A stretch of DNA of 45,331 nt from Paracoccaceae bacterium (GCA_947461435.1 CANHLE010000017.1:1-45331); one strand, 5' to 3'; shown: positions 8,401-18,235, numbered from the stretch's first letter. The notes: generated by a model not told the origin, from the sequence alone. Translations and numbers: made by a program.

Positions 8401-8628
8401 TTAGTGCACCGATACCGGGGCCATGTCGTGTTCAAGCGCCAAGGAAAAGGCCAGTTTGCGGTCGGCGACAAGGGCCAGGGTCATCCCGTTGGGCTGATGC
8501 ACCGAATAAACGGTGATCAAATCGCCAAGCTGTTCGCGCACCTCGTCGGGCAGGCTTTCTACCAAGACGGGCCGAACGTAGACGATATTGGTATCGCTTT
8601 TTGGCAAGCCGTTGAATTTTGTCTGCAT
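8401..8628 (-). CDS. DUF1150 family protein
   Basis: This 75-residue protein (starting MQTKFNGLPKSDTNIVYVRP) matches the DUF1150 pattern found directly after small heat shock protein genes in alphaproteobacteria. It contains a valine-rich N-terminal half and the segment SVHQPNGMTLALVADRKLAF, and has no signal peptide or membrane segment. An AGGAGG ribosome site precedes it. It lies 9 bases downstream of hsp20 on the same strand, so the two are probably co-transcribed and induced together. The function is unknown; a role in the heat response is inferred from the pairing. Confidence 0.85.
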   Translation of the reverse strand: MQTKFNGLPKSDTNIVYVRPVLVESLPDEVREQLGDLITVYSVHQPNGMTLALVADRKLAFSLALEHDMAPVSVH

Positions 8629-8637
8629 GTCAGCCTC

Positions 8638-9054
8638 CTATTTGCGGGTGATGCGGATGGTCTGCACCACGGTTTCGGGCACAGATCGGCGCAGATCGAT
8701 ATTCAAAAGCCCATGGTCAAGGCTGGCACCGGCCACCTCGACGCCGTCTGCCAGCACAAAGCTGCGCTGAAACGCCCGGGCGGCAATGCCCCGGTGCAAA
8801 AAAACCCGCTCTGCGCTGTCGTCATCCGATTGGCGGCCCCGCACAACCAGTTGCCGGTCTTCAACCGTGATCGCCAGATCTTCATCGCGAAATCCCGCGA
8901 CCGCCAGCGTGATACGATAGGTATTTTCCGTCGTCGCCTCGATATTGAAAGGCGGATAGCCCTCCGAGGCCGTTTTTGCGGTGCGCTCGACCAGCCGTTC
9001 CAGCTGTTCAAACCCCAAAAGAAAGGGATGCGCCCCAAGCGTCAGTTTCGTCAT
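8638..9054 (-). CDS. Small heat shock protein, Hsp20 family
   Basis: The 138-residue protein has the alpha-crystallin domain over about residues 35-135, with YPPFNIEATTENTYRITLAV, the family RQLVVRGRQ strand and the late AGASLDHGLLNIDLRR segment. It resembles IbpA-type class A proteins, ATP-independent holdases that bind unfolding proteins in the cytoplasm. The C-terminus ends IRITRK, so the usual I-x-I/V tail motif may be represented by IRI. A sigma-32-like promoter lies 70-100 bases upstream and a DUF1150 gene follows. The ribosome site is AAGGA. Confidence 0.93.
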   Translation of the reverse strand: MTKLTLGAHPFLLGFEQLERLVERTAKTASEGYPPFNIEATTENTYRITLAVAGFRDEDLAITVEDRQLVVRGRQSDDDSAERVFLHRGIAARAFQRSFVLADGVEVAGASLDHGLLNIDLRRSVPETVVQTIRITRK

Positions 9055-9124
9055 GTCATGTCCTTTTCAAAAGCGACATCCGCCTTGGGCGCCCACACTG
9101 CCGCAGCACAGCCCATGACGGTAA

Positions 9125-9153
9125 ATATGGGGCGCATGGGGCGGCTGTGCAAG
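9125..9153 (-). promoter_or_regulatory. Sigma-32 (RpoH) type promoter for hsp20
   Basis: On the minus strand, CTTGCA (9148-9153) and CCCCATAT (9125-9132) are separated by 15 bases. This matches the heat-shock consensus CTTGAA / CCCCATnT at all positions of the -10 and five of six at -35. It sits about 70 bases upstream of the hsp20 start. Confidence 0.72.
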
Positions 9154-9267
9154 ACCGTCCCGTTCACGCGGCGCGCGCCGCTCGAAAAGAAAAGAAAGAG
9201 ATTCTTAGTATACTGGCGGCGAATCACTGTATCATTGACCAAACGCAAAGACGGATTTCCAACCGCC

Positions 9268-9486
9268 ATGAATGCATCCAGCGAAATGAGCTTTGAAGAC
9301 ATGCTTCGGGTCCGCCTCGAAGTGCTCCGCCGTGAGCATCGTGATCTGGACGAGGCCATTTATGTTCTTGAAACCGCCAGCCGGCCTGATCCCATGACGC
9401 TGCGCCGTCTGAAAAAGCAAAAGCTGGCTTTGAAAGACCATATTGTGAAACTCGAAGATCAGCTGATCCCAAACATCATCGCCTAA
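9268..9486 (+). CDS. YdcH family (DUF465) small helical protein
   Basis: This 72-residue, highly charged helical protein contains LRVRLEVLRREHRDLDEAIY and ends with a LRRLKKQKLALKDHIVKLED block. That two-helix pattern is typical of the YdcH/DUF465 family (LKxxHxxLDxxI, then LKkxKLxLKDxI). Function is unknown in the family. An alternative ATG at 9286 would give MSFEDMLRV and is equally plausible, since neither start has a strong ribosome site. It is divergent from hsp20 and upstream of purE. Confidence 0.85.
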   Translation: MNASSEMSFEDMLRVRLEVLRREHRDLDEAIYVLETASRPDPMTLRRLKKQKLALKDHIVKLEDQLIPNIIA

Positions 9487-9546
9487 GGGCTGTTATTGCC
9501 ACGGGGCCGCACCCGGGCTATGGGGCGGCATTGCAAGGAGGCACGC

Positions 9547-10032
9547 ATGCCCGTTCAGGTTGGTATCATCATGGGTTCTCAGTCGGATTGGCCGACGATG
9601 AAAGAGGCCGCAGTGATTTTGGATGCCCTTGGCGTACCTTACGAGACAAAGATCGTCTCTGCCCACCGCACGCCGGATCGGCTTTGGTCCTATGGCGCGC
9701 AGGCCGCCGCGCGCGGTCTTCAGGTCATCATCGCAGGTGCCGGGGGGGCTGCGCATCTTCCCGGCATGATGGCCAGCAAAACCCGCGTGCCGGTGATCGG
9801 CGTTCCGGTTCAGACAAAGGCCCTGTCGGGCGTGGACAGTCTGTATTCCATCGTTCAGATGCCCAAGGGCTATCCCGTGGCAACAATGGCCATCGGCGCT
9901 GCCGGTGCGGCCAATGGCGGTCTTTTGGCGGCCGGCATTCTGGCCCTGCACGACGCCGCACTGGCGCAGCGGCTGGATGATTGGCGCGCGGCCTTGTCGG
10001 CCTCAATCCCGGATGAACCCAAAGATGACTGA
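9547..10032 (+). CDS. purE: N5-carboxyaminoimidazole ribonucleotide mutase
   Basis: PurE moves the carboxyl group of N5-CAIR to C4, giving CAIR in de novo purine synthesis. The 161-residue product shows the class I motifs: GSQSDWPTM (10-18), [21 protein letters not shown] and [20 protein letters not shown]. The catalytic His is in SAHRTP. The start follows an AAGGAGG ribosome site with normal spacing. It overlaps purK by 8 bases, so PurE and PurK, which act consecutively, are probably translationally coupled. Confidence 0.97.
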   Translation: MPVQVGIIMGSQSDWPTMKEAAVILDALGVPYETKIVSAHRTPDRLWSYGAQAAARGLQVIIAGAGGAAHLPGMMASKTRVPVIGVPVQTKALSGVDSLYSIVQMPKGYPVATMAIGAAGAANGGLLAAGILALHDAALAQRLDDWRAALSASIPDEPKDD

Positions 10033-11098
10033 CGCCCTTCCCATCGGATCAACCATTGGCATTTTGGGCGGCGGTCAATTGGGCCGCATGCTGTCGGTCG
10101 CGGCCAGCCGTTTGGGATATCGCACGCATATCTATGAACCGGCTGCCCATCCGCCGGCCGCCGACGTCGCCCACGCCTGCACCACCGCCAGCTACGGCGA
10201 TGCCGCTGCACTGGCGGCCTTTGCCGCCAGCGTGGATGTGATCACCTATGAATTCGAAAACGTGCCGACCGCCGCCCTTGATCTGCTCGAGGCGGCGCGC
10301 CCCATCCGCCCAAACCGGCGGGCCCTCGCGATCTCGCAAGACCGTATCCTTGAAAAAGACTTTCTGACGGGCCTCGGGCTTACCACGGCGCCCTACGCAT
10401 CCGTGCGCGGGCTGGATGATCTGACCACCGCCTTGGGCGCAATCGGTGCGCCCGCAATCCTCAAGACCACCCGATTGGGATATGACGGCAAAGGACAGGT
10501 CCGCCTGAACACCCCAAACGACGCCGCCGCAGCCCATGCGGCCATGCAAGGCGCCGCCTGCGTTCTGGAAGGGTTCATCGATTTCACACATGAAGTTTCC
10601 GTCATCGCCGCGCGCGGTCTGGACGGGTCCGTGGCCTGCTATGATCCGGGCGAAAATGTGCACCGAGAGGGGATCTTGCGCACAACAACCCTGCCGGCAC
10701 GGCTAACCCCCACCCAGCGCACCGATGCGGTTCTTCTGGCCGCACGAATCTTGAACGCGCTTGATTACGTGGGCGTGCTGGGGGTGGAGCTTTTTGTGAC
10801 ATCCAAAGGCTTGATCGTGAACGAAATTGCGCCCCGTGTGCACAATTCGGGCCACTGGACGCAAAATGGCTGCGCGGTCGATCAGTTTGAACAGCATATC
10901 CGGGCCGTCGTCGGCCTTCCCTTGGGCGATGGCGGGCGGCACAGCGATGTTGTCATGGAGAACCTGATTGGTGATGATATTCAGAAGGTTAGCGGAATAT
11001 TGAGCGAGCGCAATTGCGCCCTTCACCTCTATGGCAAGGCCGAGTCGCGCCCCGGCCGCAAGATGGGCCACGTCAACCGGATCATCGCCAAGATTTAG
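10025..11098 (+). CDS. purK: 5-(carboxyamino)imidazole ribonucleotide synthase
   Basis: PurK carboxylates AIR to N5-CAIR with ATP and bicarbonate, the step before PurE. The 357-residue protein begins with a nucleotide-binding fold, [14 protein letters not shown], and has the PurK signature [20 protein letters not shown] central ATP-grasp domain contains [14 protein letters not shown], and [17 protein letters not shown] lies toward the C-terminus. The start within the purE 3' end matches the family N-terminus. The stop overlaps the stop of the opposite-strand gene at 11095. Confidence 0.97.
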   Translation: MTDALPIGSTIGILGGGQLGRMLSVAASRLGYRTHIYEPAAHPPAADVAHACTTASYGDAAALAAFAASVDVITYEFENVPTAALDLLEAARPIRPNRRALAISQDRILEKDFLTGLGLTTAPYASVRGLDDLTTALGAIGAPAILKTTRLGYDGKGQVRLNTPNDAAAAHAAMQGAACVLEGFIDFTHEVSVIAARGLDGSVACYDPGENVHREGILRTTTLPARLTPTQRTDAVLLAARILNALDYVGVLGVELFVTSKGLIVNEIAPRVHNSGHWTQNGCAVDQFEQHIRAVVGLPLGDGGRHSDVVMENLIGDDIQKVSGILSERNCALHLYGKAESRPGRKMGHVNRIIAKI

Positions 11099-11505
11099 GC
11101 TTCGGGCGTGTCGGTATCGCCTTCGCCGCGCGTCAAACCCTCGCGCGCCATCGCCGCTAAATGGCGATAGCGGGCACGAAATTCGTCCAAGGAACTTTCT
11201 TCCAGCTCTTCCAGATCCAAGACCGCGTTATGGGCGCCTTTCGTGGCGCGAATCAACTCGTCCAGCTTCAACTGAATGGCGGTGGTGTCCCGATTTTGGG
11301 TGTTCTGGATCAAGAAAACCATCAGGAAGGTGATGATGGTCGTACCGGTGTTTATGACAAGCTGCCAGGTGTCTGAAAACTTGAAAAGCGGCCCCGTGAC
11401 AATCCAGACCGCGATGACCCCCAGCGCCACCACAAAGGTGCCGGGGCGGCCACAAATTCGCGAAACGGCCTTGGCCACCCCGCCATACACGCTTGAATTT
11501 TTCAT
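11095..11505 (-). CDS. Low-affinity iron permease family small membrane protein
   Basis: This 136-residue protein has two hydrophobic helices (VVALGVIAVWIVTGP and INTGTTIITFLMVFLIQNT). They are followed by NRDTTAIQLKLDELIRA and an acidic C-terminal tail. This arrangement is that of the Fe_perm_2 family (PF04120), named after a proposed low-affinity iron transporter in yeast. Iron transport is not shown for the bacterial members. The start at 11505 has an AAAGGAAC ribosome site; a longer opening to 11601 lies inside the neighbouring hydrolase gene. Its stop shares TTAG with the purK stop, a 4-base tail-to-tail overlap. Confidence 0.85.
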   Translation of the reverse strand: MKNSSVYGGVAKAVSRICGRPGTFVVALGVIAVWIVTGPLFKFSDTWQLVINTGTTIITFLMVFLIQNTQNRDTTAIQLKLDELIRATKGAHNAVLDLEELEESSLDEFRARYRHLAAMAREGLTRGEGDTDTPEA

Positions 11506-11527
11506 GCCCGTTCCTTTCACGGTTGGC

Positions 11528-12274
11528 TCAGTTGTCCCCCTGCGGCGCCAACATCGCGCCCAAAGCATCGCCATAGCGCATCTCACGGTCAAAGGCCCCA
11601 TCCTCCAGAAACCGGATCGTCTGCTCGATGACCAAGGGGTTCAGCATCATGAAAGTATGTGTCACCGGCAAGGCAATCAGATCGGTCATCCCGGGAACAC
11701 GGGTCGACAGAACCGAAACCTTTCCATCATCCGGGCCGGGGATCACGCTGGAATACAGCGGATTCAAGGTGCTGGTCCCTGCGATGATCCCAAGGTCGTA
11801 ATCCACCTTTGGCAGCGACAGCGGCACAGATCCCGGCCCCGTGCCCAGCTGCAGCCCCGCCGGCCCATTGACCCAGGCAAAGGCCGCCATTCCGGCAAAG
11901 GCATCCACCAATTCAGACCCTTGGTTCGGGGGGGCCAGCATGACCACACGGCCCATGACACCCGGCCGATGATCCGACAGCCAAAGACGGGCCAGAATTC
12001 CGCCCATGGAATGGGTGACAAAATGCACCGGCAAGGCCGGGTCACAGGCCGCGACACTGTCTGCAACGCGGGCCGCCAGAACCTCGATCGTGGCGCCCGT
12101 CGACGGATAGCCCAGGTTCACCACCTGAAACCCGCGCGCGTGCAAAGCCTTGGCCATCGGGGCAAGGGACTGCGCCGTTCGGGCCAACCCATGCAGCAAG
12201 ACAACACAGTCGGCCCGCGCGGCCGGGGCGCAGGCCAAGGCCCAAAGAAGGCAAATGGTACGAACACAGTCCAT
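11528..12274 (-). CDS. Secreted alpha/beta hydrolase, lipase-like
   Basis: The 248-residue protein starts with a signal peptide ([20 protein letters not shown], cleavage probably after ARA). A lipase-type oxyanion region [14 protein letters not shown] follows, then the nucleophile elbow THSMGG and a late THTFMML that probably holds the catalytic His. The layout resembles triacylglycerol lipases and PGAP1-like esterases, acting in the periplasm or outside the cell. Substrate cannot be told from sequence. It runs in the same direction as the iron permease-like gene, 22 bases upstream of it, so the two may be co-transcribed. Confidence 0.85.
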   Translation of the reverse strand: MDCVRTICLLWALACAPAARADCVVLLHGLARTAQSLAPMAKALHARGFQVVNLGYPSTGATIEVLAARVADSVAACDPALPVHFVTHSMGGILARLWLSDHRPGVMGRVVMLAPPNQGSELVDAFAGMAAFAWVNGPAGLQLGTGPGSVPLSLPKVDYDLGIIAGTSTLNPLYSSVIPGPDDGKVSVLSTRVPGMTDLIALPVTHTFMMLNPLVIEQTIRFLEDGAFDREMRYGDALGAMLAPQGDN

Positions 12275-12326
12275 GATGTTCTATCCCTTACGCACAGCCA
12301 GCGCGCAAGGATGCGCAGTCAGTCCA

Positions 12327-12355
12327 GCTTGCCGATCGGCATGTCCCGGTGTATA
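12327..12355 (+). promoter_or_regulatory. Sigma-70 type promoter ahead of the FMN riboswitch
   Basis: TTGCCG (12327-12332) and TATAAA (12350-12355) are separated by exactly 17 bases. Transcription would start near 12362, about 20 bases before the first conserved base of the riboswitch. This placement strengthens both calls. Confidence 0.72.
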
Positions 12356-12381
12356 AATACACGCCGGGGTTTATCCCGGTG

Positions 12382-12513
12382 TTCTCAGGGCGGGGTGCAA
12401 TTCCCCACCGGCGGTATAGCCCGCGAGCGCCGTGTGTTTCGCTCGAAATGCAGGGGTCAGCAGATCCGGTGTAACTCCGGGGCCGACGGTATAGTCCGGA
12501 TGAAAGAGAATGG
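12382..12513 (+). promoter_or_regulatory. FMN riboswitch (RFN element)
   Basis: The classic blocks appear in order: TTCTCAGGGCGGGGTGCAAT, CCCCACCGGCGGTA, AGCCCGCGAGCG, GGTCAGCAGATCCGGTG, a GGGGCCGACGGTATAG block and the closing GGATGAAAGAGAATGG that pairs with the 5' end. FMN binding to this aptamer represses flavin synthesis or uptake genes. The gene downstream is a membrane transporter and about 100 bases separate them. No long T-tract hairpin is obvious in that space. A GC stem around 12534-12556 and pyrimidine-rich TCCTTCCCC facing the AAGGAG ribosome site suggest translational control, but that is inference. Confidence 0.95.
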
Positions 12514-12613
12514 TTTGGCAGGGGCCAGAAATGCGCAGGGTTTTTGCCCGGCGCGTGATTGTCTCGTCCAGTCCTTCCCCCTGATTCTTGATCGGTCCTG
12601 AAAGGAGACAGAC

Positions 12614-13507
12614 ATGAATCAGACAACCCAAAACCCGCTGAAGGGCGCGCTCTTCATGGTGTTGGCCGGTATGGCCTTTGCGCTTGCCAACGCGGTGACC
12701 TGGACGGTCACCTACAAGATGGGCTTCAAGCCCCAATCCGACGCCTTCTGGCAATATGCCATCGCGCTGGTCTTCTCGTTCCCCTTTATCTGGAAAAGCG
12801 GGCTGTCAAGCCTGCGCACAAAGCATCCTGTTTTGCACCTGGCCCGCATTTTGCTGTCGGTCGTGGGCGTTCAGGCCTTTACTCAGGCCTTCGCCTCGGG
12901 GATGGCGCCCTGGCATGTGATTGCCCTGGTCATGACATCACCGTTTTTTGTCATGATCGGCGCGGCGGTTCTGCTTGGCGAAAGGGTCGGGGCCAATCGG
13001 TGGCTGGCGGCCATCATCGGGTTTGCCGGCGCGATGATCTTGCTGCGGCCTTGGGAAAGCGGCTTTACGGTCATGACACTTCTGCCGATCGCGGCGGCGG
13101 TGACATGGGGCGGGGCGTCCTTGATCACAAAGCGTTTGACGCGCGATGAAAGCCAGACCTCGATCACGATGTGGCTTTTGGTGTTGTTGACCCCTATCAA
13201 CTTCTTGTTCTCGGCGCAGGCCGGGTTTGAGGTTCCGACGGGCAATGTGCTGTGGCTTTTGCTTTTGGGGGGCGTGATCATGTATTTCGCCCAACATTTC
13301 CTGACCCTCAGCTATGCGGCAGCGGATGCGGCCTTTGTGCAGCCTTTCGATGACTTGAAGCTGTTCTCGAACATTCTTGTCAGCTGGTTGGTGCTAAGCT
13401 TTGCGCCAGACATGACCTATTGGCCCGGAATCATTCTGGTTTTTGCCGGTTCGGCCTATCTTTTGTGGTCAGAACGGCAGCGCCAGACCGCCGTCCAGCC
13501 TGCATAG
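12614..13507 (+). CDS. ribN: Riboflavin transporter, DMT/EamA superfamily (RibN type)
   Basis: The 297-residue protein has about ten transmembrane segments in two EamA-like halves (hydrophobic from residue 12, repeat break near the middle at TRDESQTSI). It has no signal peptide and an Arg-rich C-terminus. It begins after an AAAGGAGACAGAC-ATG ribosome site. The RibN riboflavin importers described in Rhizobium and relatives are DMT proteins controlled by FMN riboswitches. The riboswitch immediately upstream makes riboflavin, or a flavin precursor, the most likely substrate. Without the riboswitch the protein would only be an unspecific EamA transporter. Together with ribF at 23583 it would provide uptake plus conversion to FMN and FAD. 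Confidence 0.88.
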   Translation: MNQTTQNPLKGALFMVLAGMAFALANAVTWTVTYKMGFKPQSDAFWQYAIALVFSFPFIWKSGLSSLRTKHPVLHLARILLSVVGVQAFTQAFASGMAPWHVIALVMTSPFFVMIGAAVLLGERVGANRWLAAIIGFAGAMILLRPWESGFTVMTLLPIAAAVTWGGASLITKRLTRDESQTSITMWLLVLLTPINFLFSAQAGFEVPTGNVLWLLLLGGVIMYFAQHFLTLSYAAADAAFVQPFDDLKLFSNILVSWLVLSFAPDMTYWPGIILVFAGSAYLLWSERQRQTAVQPA

Positions 13508-13549
13508 GCCCTTGACCAAACGGGGCAAGCGCTTCAGCTTGCCCCAACC

Positions 13550-14002
13550 ATGGCCAAACCTTCCCCCCGACTTGCCGCCCGCGCCTTGATTTTGCTGGAA
13601 GACCGCGTGCTTCTGGTCAACGCCTATCCGGGCGGGATGTCTGATTTGTGGTGCGCCCCCGGTGGGGGGGTTGAGGCGGGGGCCTCGCTTTTGGAAAATC
13701 TGGCCCGCGAAGTCATGGAAGAAACCGGGCTGACCGTCAGCGTCGGAGAGCCGGCGCTGGTAAACGAATTTCACGATCCGCGCACCGGGTTTCATCAGGT
13801 CGATGTGTTCTTTCGCTGCACCGTCACCAAAGGAACCGTCTCATCGCAGTGGCGCGACCCCGAAGGCGTTGTGACCGAGCGAGCCTTTTTTTCGCGCGAG
13901 GATCTGGCGCTGGGGCGCATCCGGTTCAAGCCTGACAGTTTGGCGCAGGCGGTTTGGGGAACGGGCTGCCACTATGATCCGCTGGAGATTTTGGTGAAAT
14001 GA
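13550..14002 (+). CDS. Nudix hydrolase with a variant Nudix box
   Basis: The 150-residue protein has the Nudix box GGVEAGASLLENLAREVMEE followed by TGL, starting near residue 39. The catalytic REVMEETG half is intact. The first conserved Glu of the box (G-x5-E) is Ala here, which may change metal binding or fold stability. Members hydrolyse nucleoside diphosphates linked to another moiety; the substrate is not identifiable. It overlaps the next gene by ATGA and starts a group of three overlapping genes. Confidence 0.9.
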   Translation: MAKPSPRLAARALILLEDRVLLVNAYPGGMSDLWCAPGGGVEAGASLLENLAREVMEETGLTVSVGEPALVNEFHDPRTGFHQVDVFFRCTVTKGTVSSQWRDPEGVVTERAFFSREDLALGRIRFKPDSLAQAVWGTGCHYDPLEILVK

Positions 14003-14499
14003 GCCGCGCTTTTGTGAAAGAGGGCGACGCCGAGTTGGAGCCCCTGCCCGACCTGCCCCAATCGCCCCATGCCAATTACGTCACGCCGCGCGGATGGGCC
14101 GCCCTGAAAGACCGCCTGACGGGCACGCAGGCCACCCTATCGGCGCTGCGCGCACGCAGGGACCGGATGGACAAATTACCCGAAGCGGCGGCAGAACGGG
14201 ACATTCGGTATCTTGAGGCACGGCTGCGCTCGGCCCTTGTGGTGCAGGGGGTGGCCGATCCGGTGGCGGTGGCGTTCGGGTGCCGCGTCGGGGTTGTCAC
14301 GCCCGAAGGCACAGCCCTGCACTTTGAGATCGTGGGCGAGGACGAGGCCGATGCCCCGCAGGGGCGTATCGCGCCGCATTCGCCCTTGGCGCGGGCCCTG
14401 ATGGGGGCGCAGGTGGGGGATCTGGTGGTTTGGCCCAGACCCTCGGGCGCGGCCGAGCTGGAGGTGGTGACAATTGAAACCCTTGATCAGACGGCTTGA
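13999..14499 (+). CDS. GreA/GreB-like transcription elongation factor
   Basis: The 166-residue protein has an N-terminal helical region (about 30-80) resembling the Gre coiled coil. Its C-terminal half is the GreA/GreB FKBP-like domain (FGCRVGVVTPEGTALHFEIV, then SPLARALMGAQVGDLVVWPR). True GreA/GreB reach the polymerase active site with two acidic tip residues (D-x-x-E). Here the corresponding loop reads MDKLPEAAAERD, with altered spacing, so cleavage-stimulating activity is uncertain. It may be a GreB-like anti-pausing factor or an Rnk-like regulator. Overlaps with the Nudix gene before and the GNAT gene after suggest coupling. Confidence 0.82.
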   Translation: MSRAFVKEGDAELEPLPDLPQSPHANYVTPRGWAALKDRLTGTQATLSALRARRDRMDKLPEAAAERDIRYLEARLRSALVVQGVADPVAVAFGCRVGVVTPEGTALHFEIVGEDEADAPQGRIAPHSPLARALMGAQVGDLVVWPRPSGAAELEVVTIETLDQTA

Positions 14500-15004
14500 T
14501 CCGGCGGCGGATCTGGCCTTGGTGGTGGCCCTTTACGATCAGGCCGCCGATTATTGGCTGTTGGCCGACCGAGAGCCGCATGGACCGGACAAGGCGGCGG
14601 CGTTTTTTACCGATGGGCCGCCCGGATCGGATGCGGCGCTGTCTTATCGGATGGGGATATTTGACGGTGAGACCCTTGCCGGAGTGGCAGAGTTGTCTTT
14701 TGGATTTCCCGAGCCGAGCGACGCCTATCTGGGCCTGATGATCCTGTCGGCCGGGTTTCGGGGCAAGGGACTGGGCAAGGCGTTTGTGCAGCATCTGCAA
14801 GATCTGGCCCGCGGCCGGGGGGCCAGACGAATGTATCTGGGTGTTCTGGAAGAAAATCCGCGCGGCCGCGCCTTTTGGACGCGCGAGGGATTTCAAGACA
14901 CTGGCGTTTCACGGCGCGATCTGGACACCGGGCATCTGATGGTTCGGCTGGGCAAGGATCTGGCCGAGGTGCCCAGCGCGGCGGGTTTGGGGCGGAAGGC
15001 TTAG
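14474..15004 (+). CDS. GNAT family N-acetyltransferase (TTG start)
   Basis: The 176-residue protein has a GNAT fold. The core acetyl-CoA motif is LSAGFRGKGLGKAFVQHLQD (R/Q-x-x-G-x-G/A), followed by MYLGVLEENPRGRAFWTREG, the usual motif B with an aromatic-rich end. The start is TTG at 14474, preceded by GGAGG at proper spacing inside the GreB-like gene, giving a 26-base overlap. Substrate is unknown. It is the third gene of the overlapping Nudix/Gre/GNAT set. Confidence 0.85.
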   Translation: MKPLIRRLDPAADLALVVALYDQAADYWLLADREPHGPDKAAAFFTDGPPGSDAALSYRMGIFDGETLAGVAELSFGFPEPSDAYLGLMILSAGFRGKGLGKAFVQHLQDLARGRGARRMYLGVLEENPRGRAFWTREGFQDTGVSRRDLDTGHLMVRLGKDLAEVPSAAGLGRKA

Positions 15005-15050
15005 GCGGGCACTGCGACAGGGCGGCAAGCCTGCGCCGCGCCCCTTGGCA

Positions 15051-15536
15051 TCAATCCTGCCCGAAGGGGCTGGGATAGCAGACGTTGTGAACAGGAACAT
15101 CCGCGCCCGGACGGCATAAAAGCAAAAACTCGGGCGGATAGGGGGTGGTCAGGTGGGCGGCGCGGGTTTGAGAAAATCCGGCGCGGCTGTAAAACGACGG
15201 CTTTCCAAGAACAAGCACGCTTTGCCCTTTGATCATGGCCAGTTTCATGGCCCCGGCGACCATCCGGCTGCCCAGCCGCTTGGCCTGCCAATCGGGATGA
15301 ACGGCCACGGGGGCAAGGGCCAGCCAGCCCGTGGGTTCGATCAGCCATGACAGGGCCAGATAGCCGACAATCCCCGAAACATGGGGCATGACAACTTCCG
15401 TCTCGATCTGACCGGCGGCGCGCAGATCGCGCACCAAGCGCGATTCGGCCGCCGATGGAAAGGCGGCGCGCAGCAGGGCGTCGATCGCATCATGGTCGGC
15501 GGCGCGCGCGGCGCGGACACTATCAGGAAGGGTCAT
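15051..15536 (-). CDS. GNAT family N-acetyltransferase, YhbS-like
   Basis: The 161-residue protein resembles YhbS-type acetyltransferases. It has LAPVAVHPDWQAKRLGSRMV (motif A, with Q-x-x-R-L-G) and SVLVLGKPSFYSRAGF (motif B). It starts inside the 3' end of the upstream GNAT gene (14-base overlap), so the two are co-translated. It is convergent with the GNAT gene at 14474. Substrate is unknown. Confidence 0.85.
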   Translation of the reverse strand: MTLPDSVRAARAADHDAIDALLRAAFPSAAESRLVRDLRAAGQIETEVVMPHVSGIVGYLALSWLIEPTGWLALAPVAVHPDWQAKRLGSRMVAGAMKLAMIKGQSVLVLGKPSFYSRAGFSQTRAAHLTTPYPPEFLLLCRPGADVPVHNVCYPSPFGQD

Positions 15537-16038
15537 CGGTCACCTGAGGGGCGGGTTGGGCCGATCTTACGCTTGGCCCGATCGGTTTGGCCATAGCAAG
15601 CCCCGTAACCCGAAAGCCGGCGCTTTCATAGGTGCGCAAAGCGCGCGGATTGTCGGGTGAGACCCGCAGTCGAACATCGCGCACGCCAGTGTCGGACAGG
15701 GCCGATTCCCAAGCCGCCAGCGCCTGACCGGCGATGCCAAGACCTTGAAAGGGGGGAAGAATGTGAAAATCCATCAAGAAGGCGCGGGTGTTGGCCGCCT
15801 GACGTTCGAACCACAGATATCCCACAACCCCGCCCGCCGCGCCAAGGATGCAGTACAGATCCTGGCCGGGGGTTTGGGGGCCCTGCGGCAGGTGGGCCGC
15901 AAGGTCGCGGGTCGCCTCGGCGGTGGCTTCGGGCGGGGACAAGCCGAAATTGGCCGCCAGATCGGCCGCAAATTCGGGGATGAAATAGGCAGAATAGGCG
16001 GCGAATTCATCGGGCCGCATCGGGCGAAACGTGATCAT
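15523..16038 (-). CDS. GNAT family N-acetyltransferase
   Basis: The 171-residue protein starts MITFRPMRPDEFAAYSAYFI. It contains motif A as DFHILPPFQGLGIAGQALAA (Q-G-x-G-x-A/G) and motif B as LRVSPDNPRALRTYESAGF, the usual N-xx-A-xx-x-Y-xx-x-GF ending. A longer opening extends to 16128, but it would run into the groEL terminator, so 16038 is preferred. The ribosome site is weak. It overlaps the following GNAT gene by 14 bases. Substrate is unknown. Confidence 0.85.
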   Translation of the reverse strand: MITFRPMRPDEFAAYSAYFIPEFAADLAANFGLSPPEATAEATRDLAAHLPQGPQTPGQDLYCILGAAGGVVGYLWFERQAANTRAFLMDFHILPPFQGLGIAGQALAAWESALSDTGVRDVRLRVSPDNPRALRTYESAGFRVTGLAMAKPIGPSVRSAQPAPQVTDDPS

Positions 16039-16096
16039 GGGCCAAGACGCCTTTCCATGGCGGGTGCAAAATTGCGAAAACGCCCGCATCGCAGAA

Positions 16097-16124
16097 AAAA
16101 GGGCGCCCCGAGGGACGCCCTTTT
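16097..16124 (-). terminator. Terminator of the groESL operon
   Basis: AAAAGGGCG (16097-16105) pairs with CGCCCTTTT (16116-16124), with an inner GC extension. The A tract at 16095-16100 reads as a T tract on the minus strand, about 45 bases after the groEL stop. Confidence 0.85.
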
Positions 16125-16150
16125 CCAACTTTGCCGCAGGGCAAGGATGA

Positions 16151-17815
<1,665 letters not shown>

Positions 17816-17876
17816 TTAGATGTTGATACGGAAAGCAGGCTCAGGCGCCACATCATCGTGGGCCGAACCCAGACCC

Positions 17877-18164
17877 TTAGGAGATGATCCCGAGGATATC
17901 GCTTTCTTTCATGATCAGCAGATCTTCGCCGTCCAGTTTGACTTCGGTACCGGACCATTTGCCGAACAGGATCTTGTCGCCGGCCTTGACCGACGGAGCG
18001 ATCAGTTCGCCCGAATCCTTGCGTGCGCCGGGGCCAGCCGAAACGACCATACCTTCAGCGGGTTTTTCCTTGGCGGTGTCTGGGATGATCAATCCGCCCT
18101 TGGTTTTGTCTTCGCCTTCGATGCGGCGAACCAAGACACGATCATGCAGCGGTGTGAATGCCAT
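17877..18164 (-). CDS. groS: Co-chaperonin GroES (10 kDa)
   Basis: The 95-residue co-chaperonin caps the GroEL ring. It has the N-terminal signature [20 protein letters not shown], a mobile-loop region [16 protein letters not shown] and the C-terminal ESDILGIIS. The start at 18164 follows a GGGAG ribosome site and matches family length, whereas an upstream in-frame ATG at 18215 overlaps the CIRCE operator and is not used. It is first in the groESL operon. Confidence 0.98.
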   Translation of the reverse strand: MAFTPLHDRVLVRRIEGEDKTKGGLIIPDTAKEKPAEGMVVSAGPGARKDSGELIAPSVKAGDKILFGKWSGTEVKLDGEDLLIMKESDILGIIS

Positions 18165-18201
18165 CTGGGTACACTCCCTTGAGTTTCCAGGTTGAATGAA
18201 A

Positions 18202-18228
18202 TTAGCACTCGTCACTGGTGAGTGCTAA
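18202..18228 (-). promoter_or_regulatory. CIRCE operator (HrcA binding site)
   Basis: TTAGCACTC - 9 bases - GAGTGCTAA is a perfect match to the CIRCE inverted repeat. It lies 38 bases upstream of groES. HrcA, itself folded by GroEL, represses groESL by binding here. Confidence 0.97.
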
Positions 18229-18235
18229 CGAGCCT

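Noticed and set aside
8404-9486. A 360-codon plus-strand frame
   Set aside because: Its first two-thirds lie antisense to the DUF1150 and hsp20 genes; only the YdcH-like C-terminal part from 9268 looks like a protein.
12514-12613. A transcription terminator in the FMN riboswitch expression platform
   Set aside because: The TTTTT in this interval lies inside the loop of a short GC hairpin rather than after it, so it does not look like a terminator.
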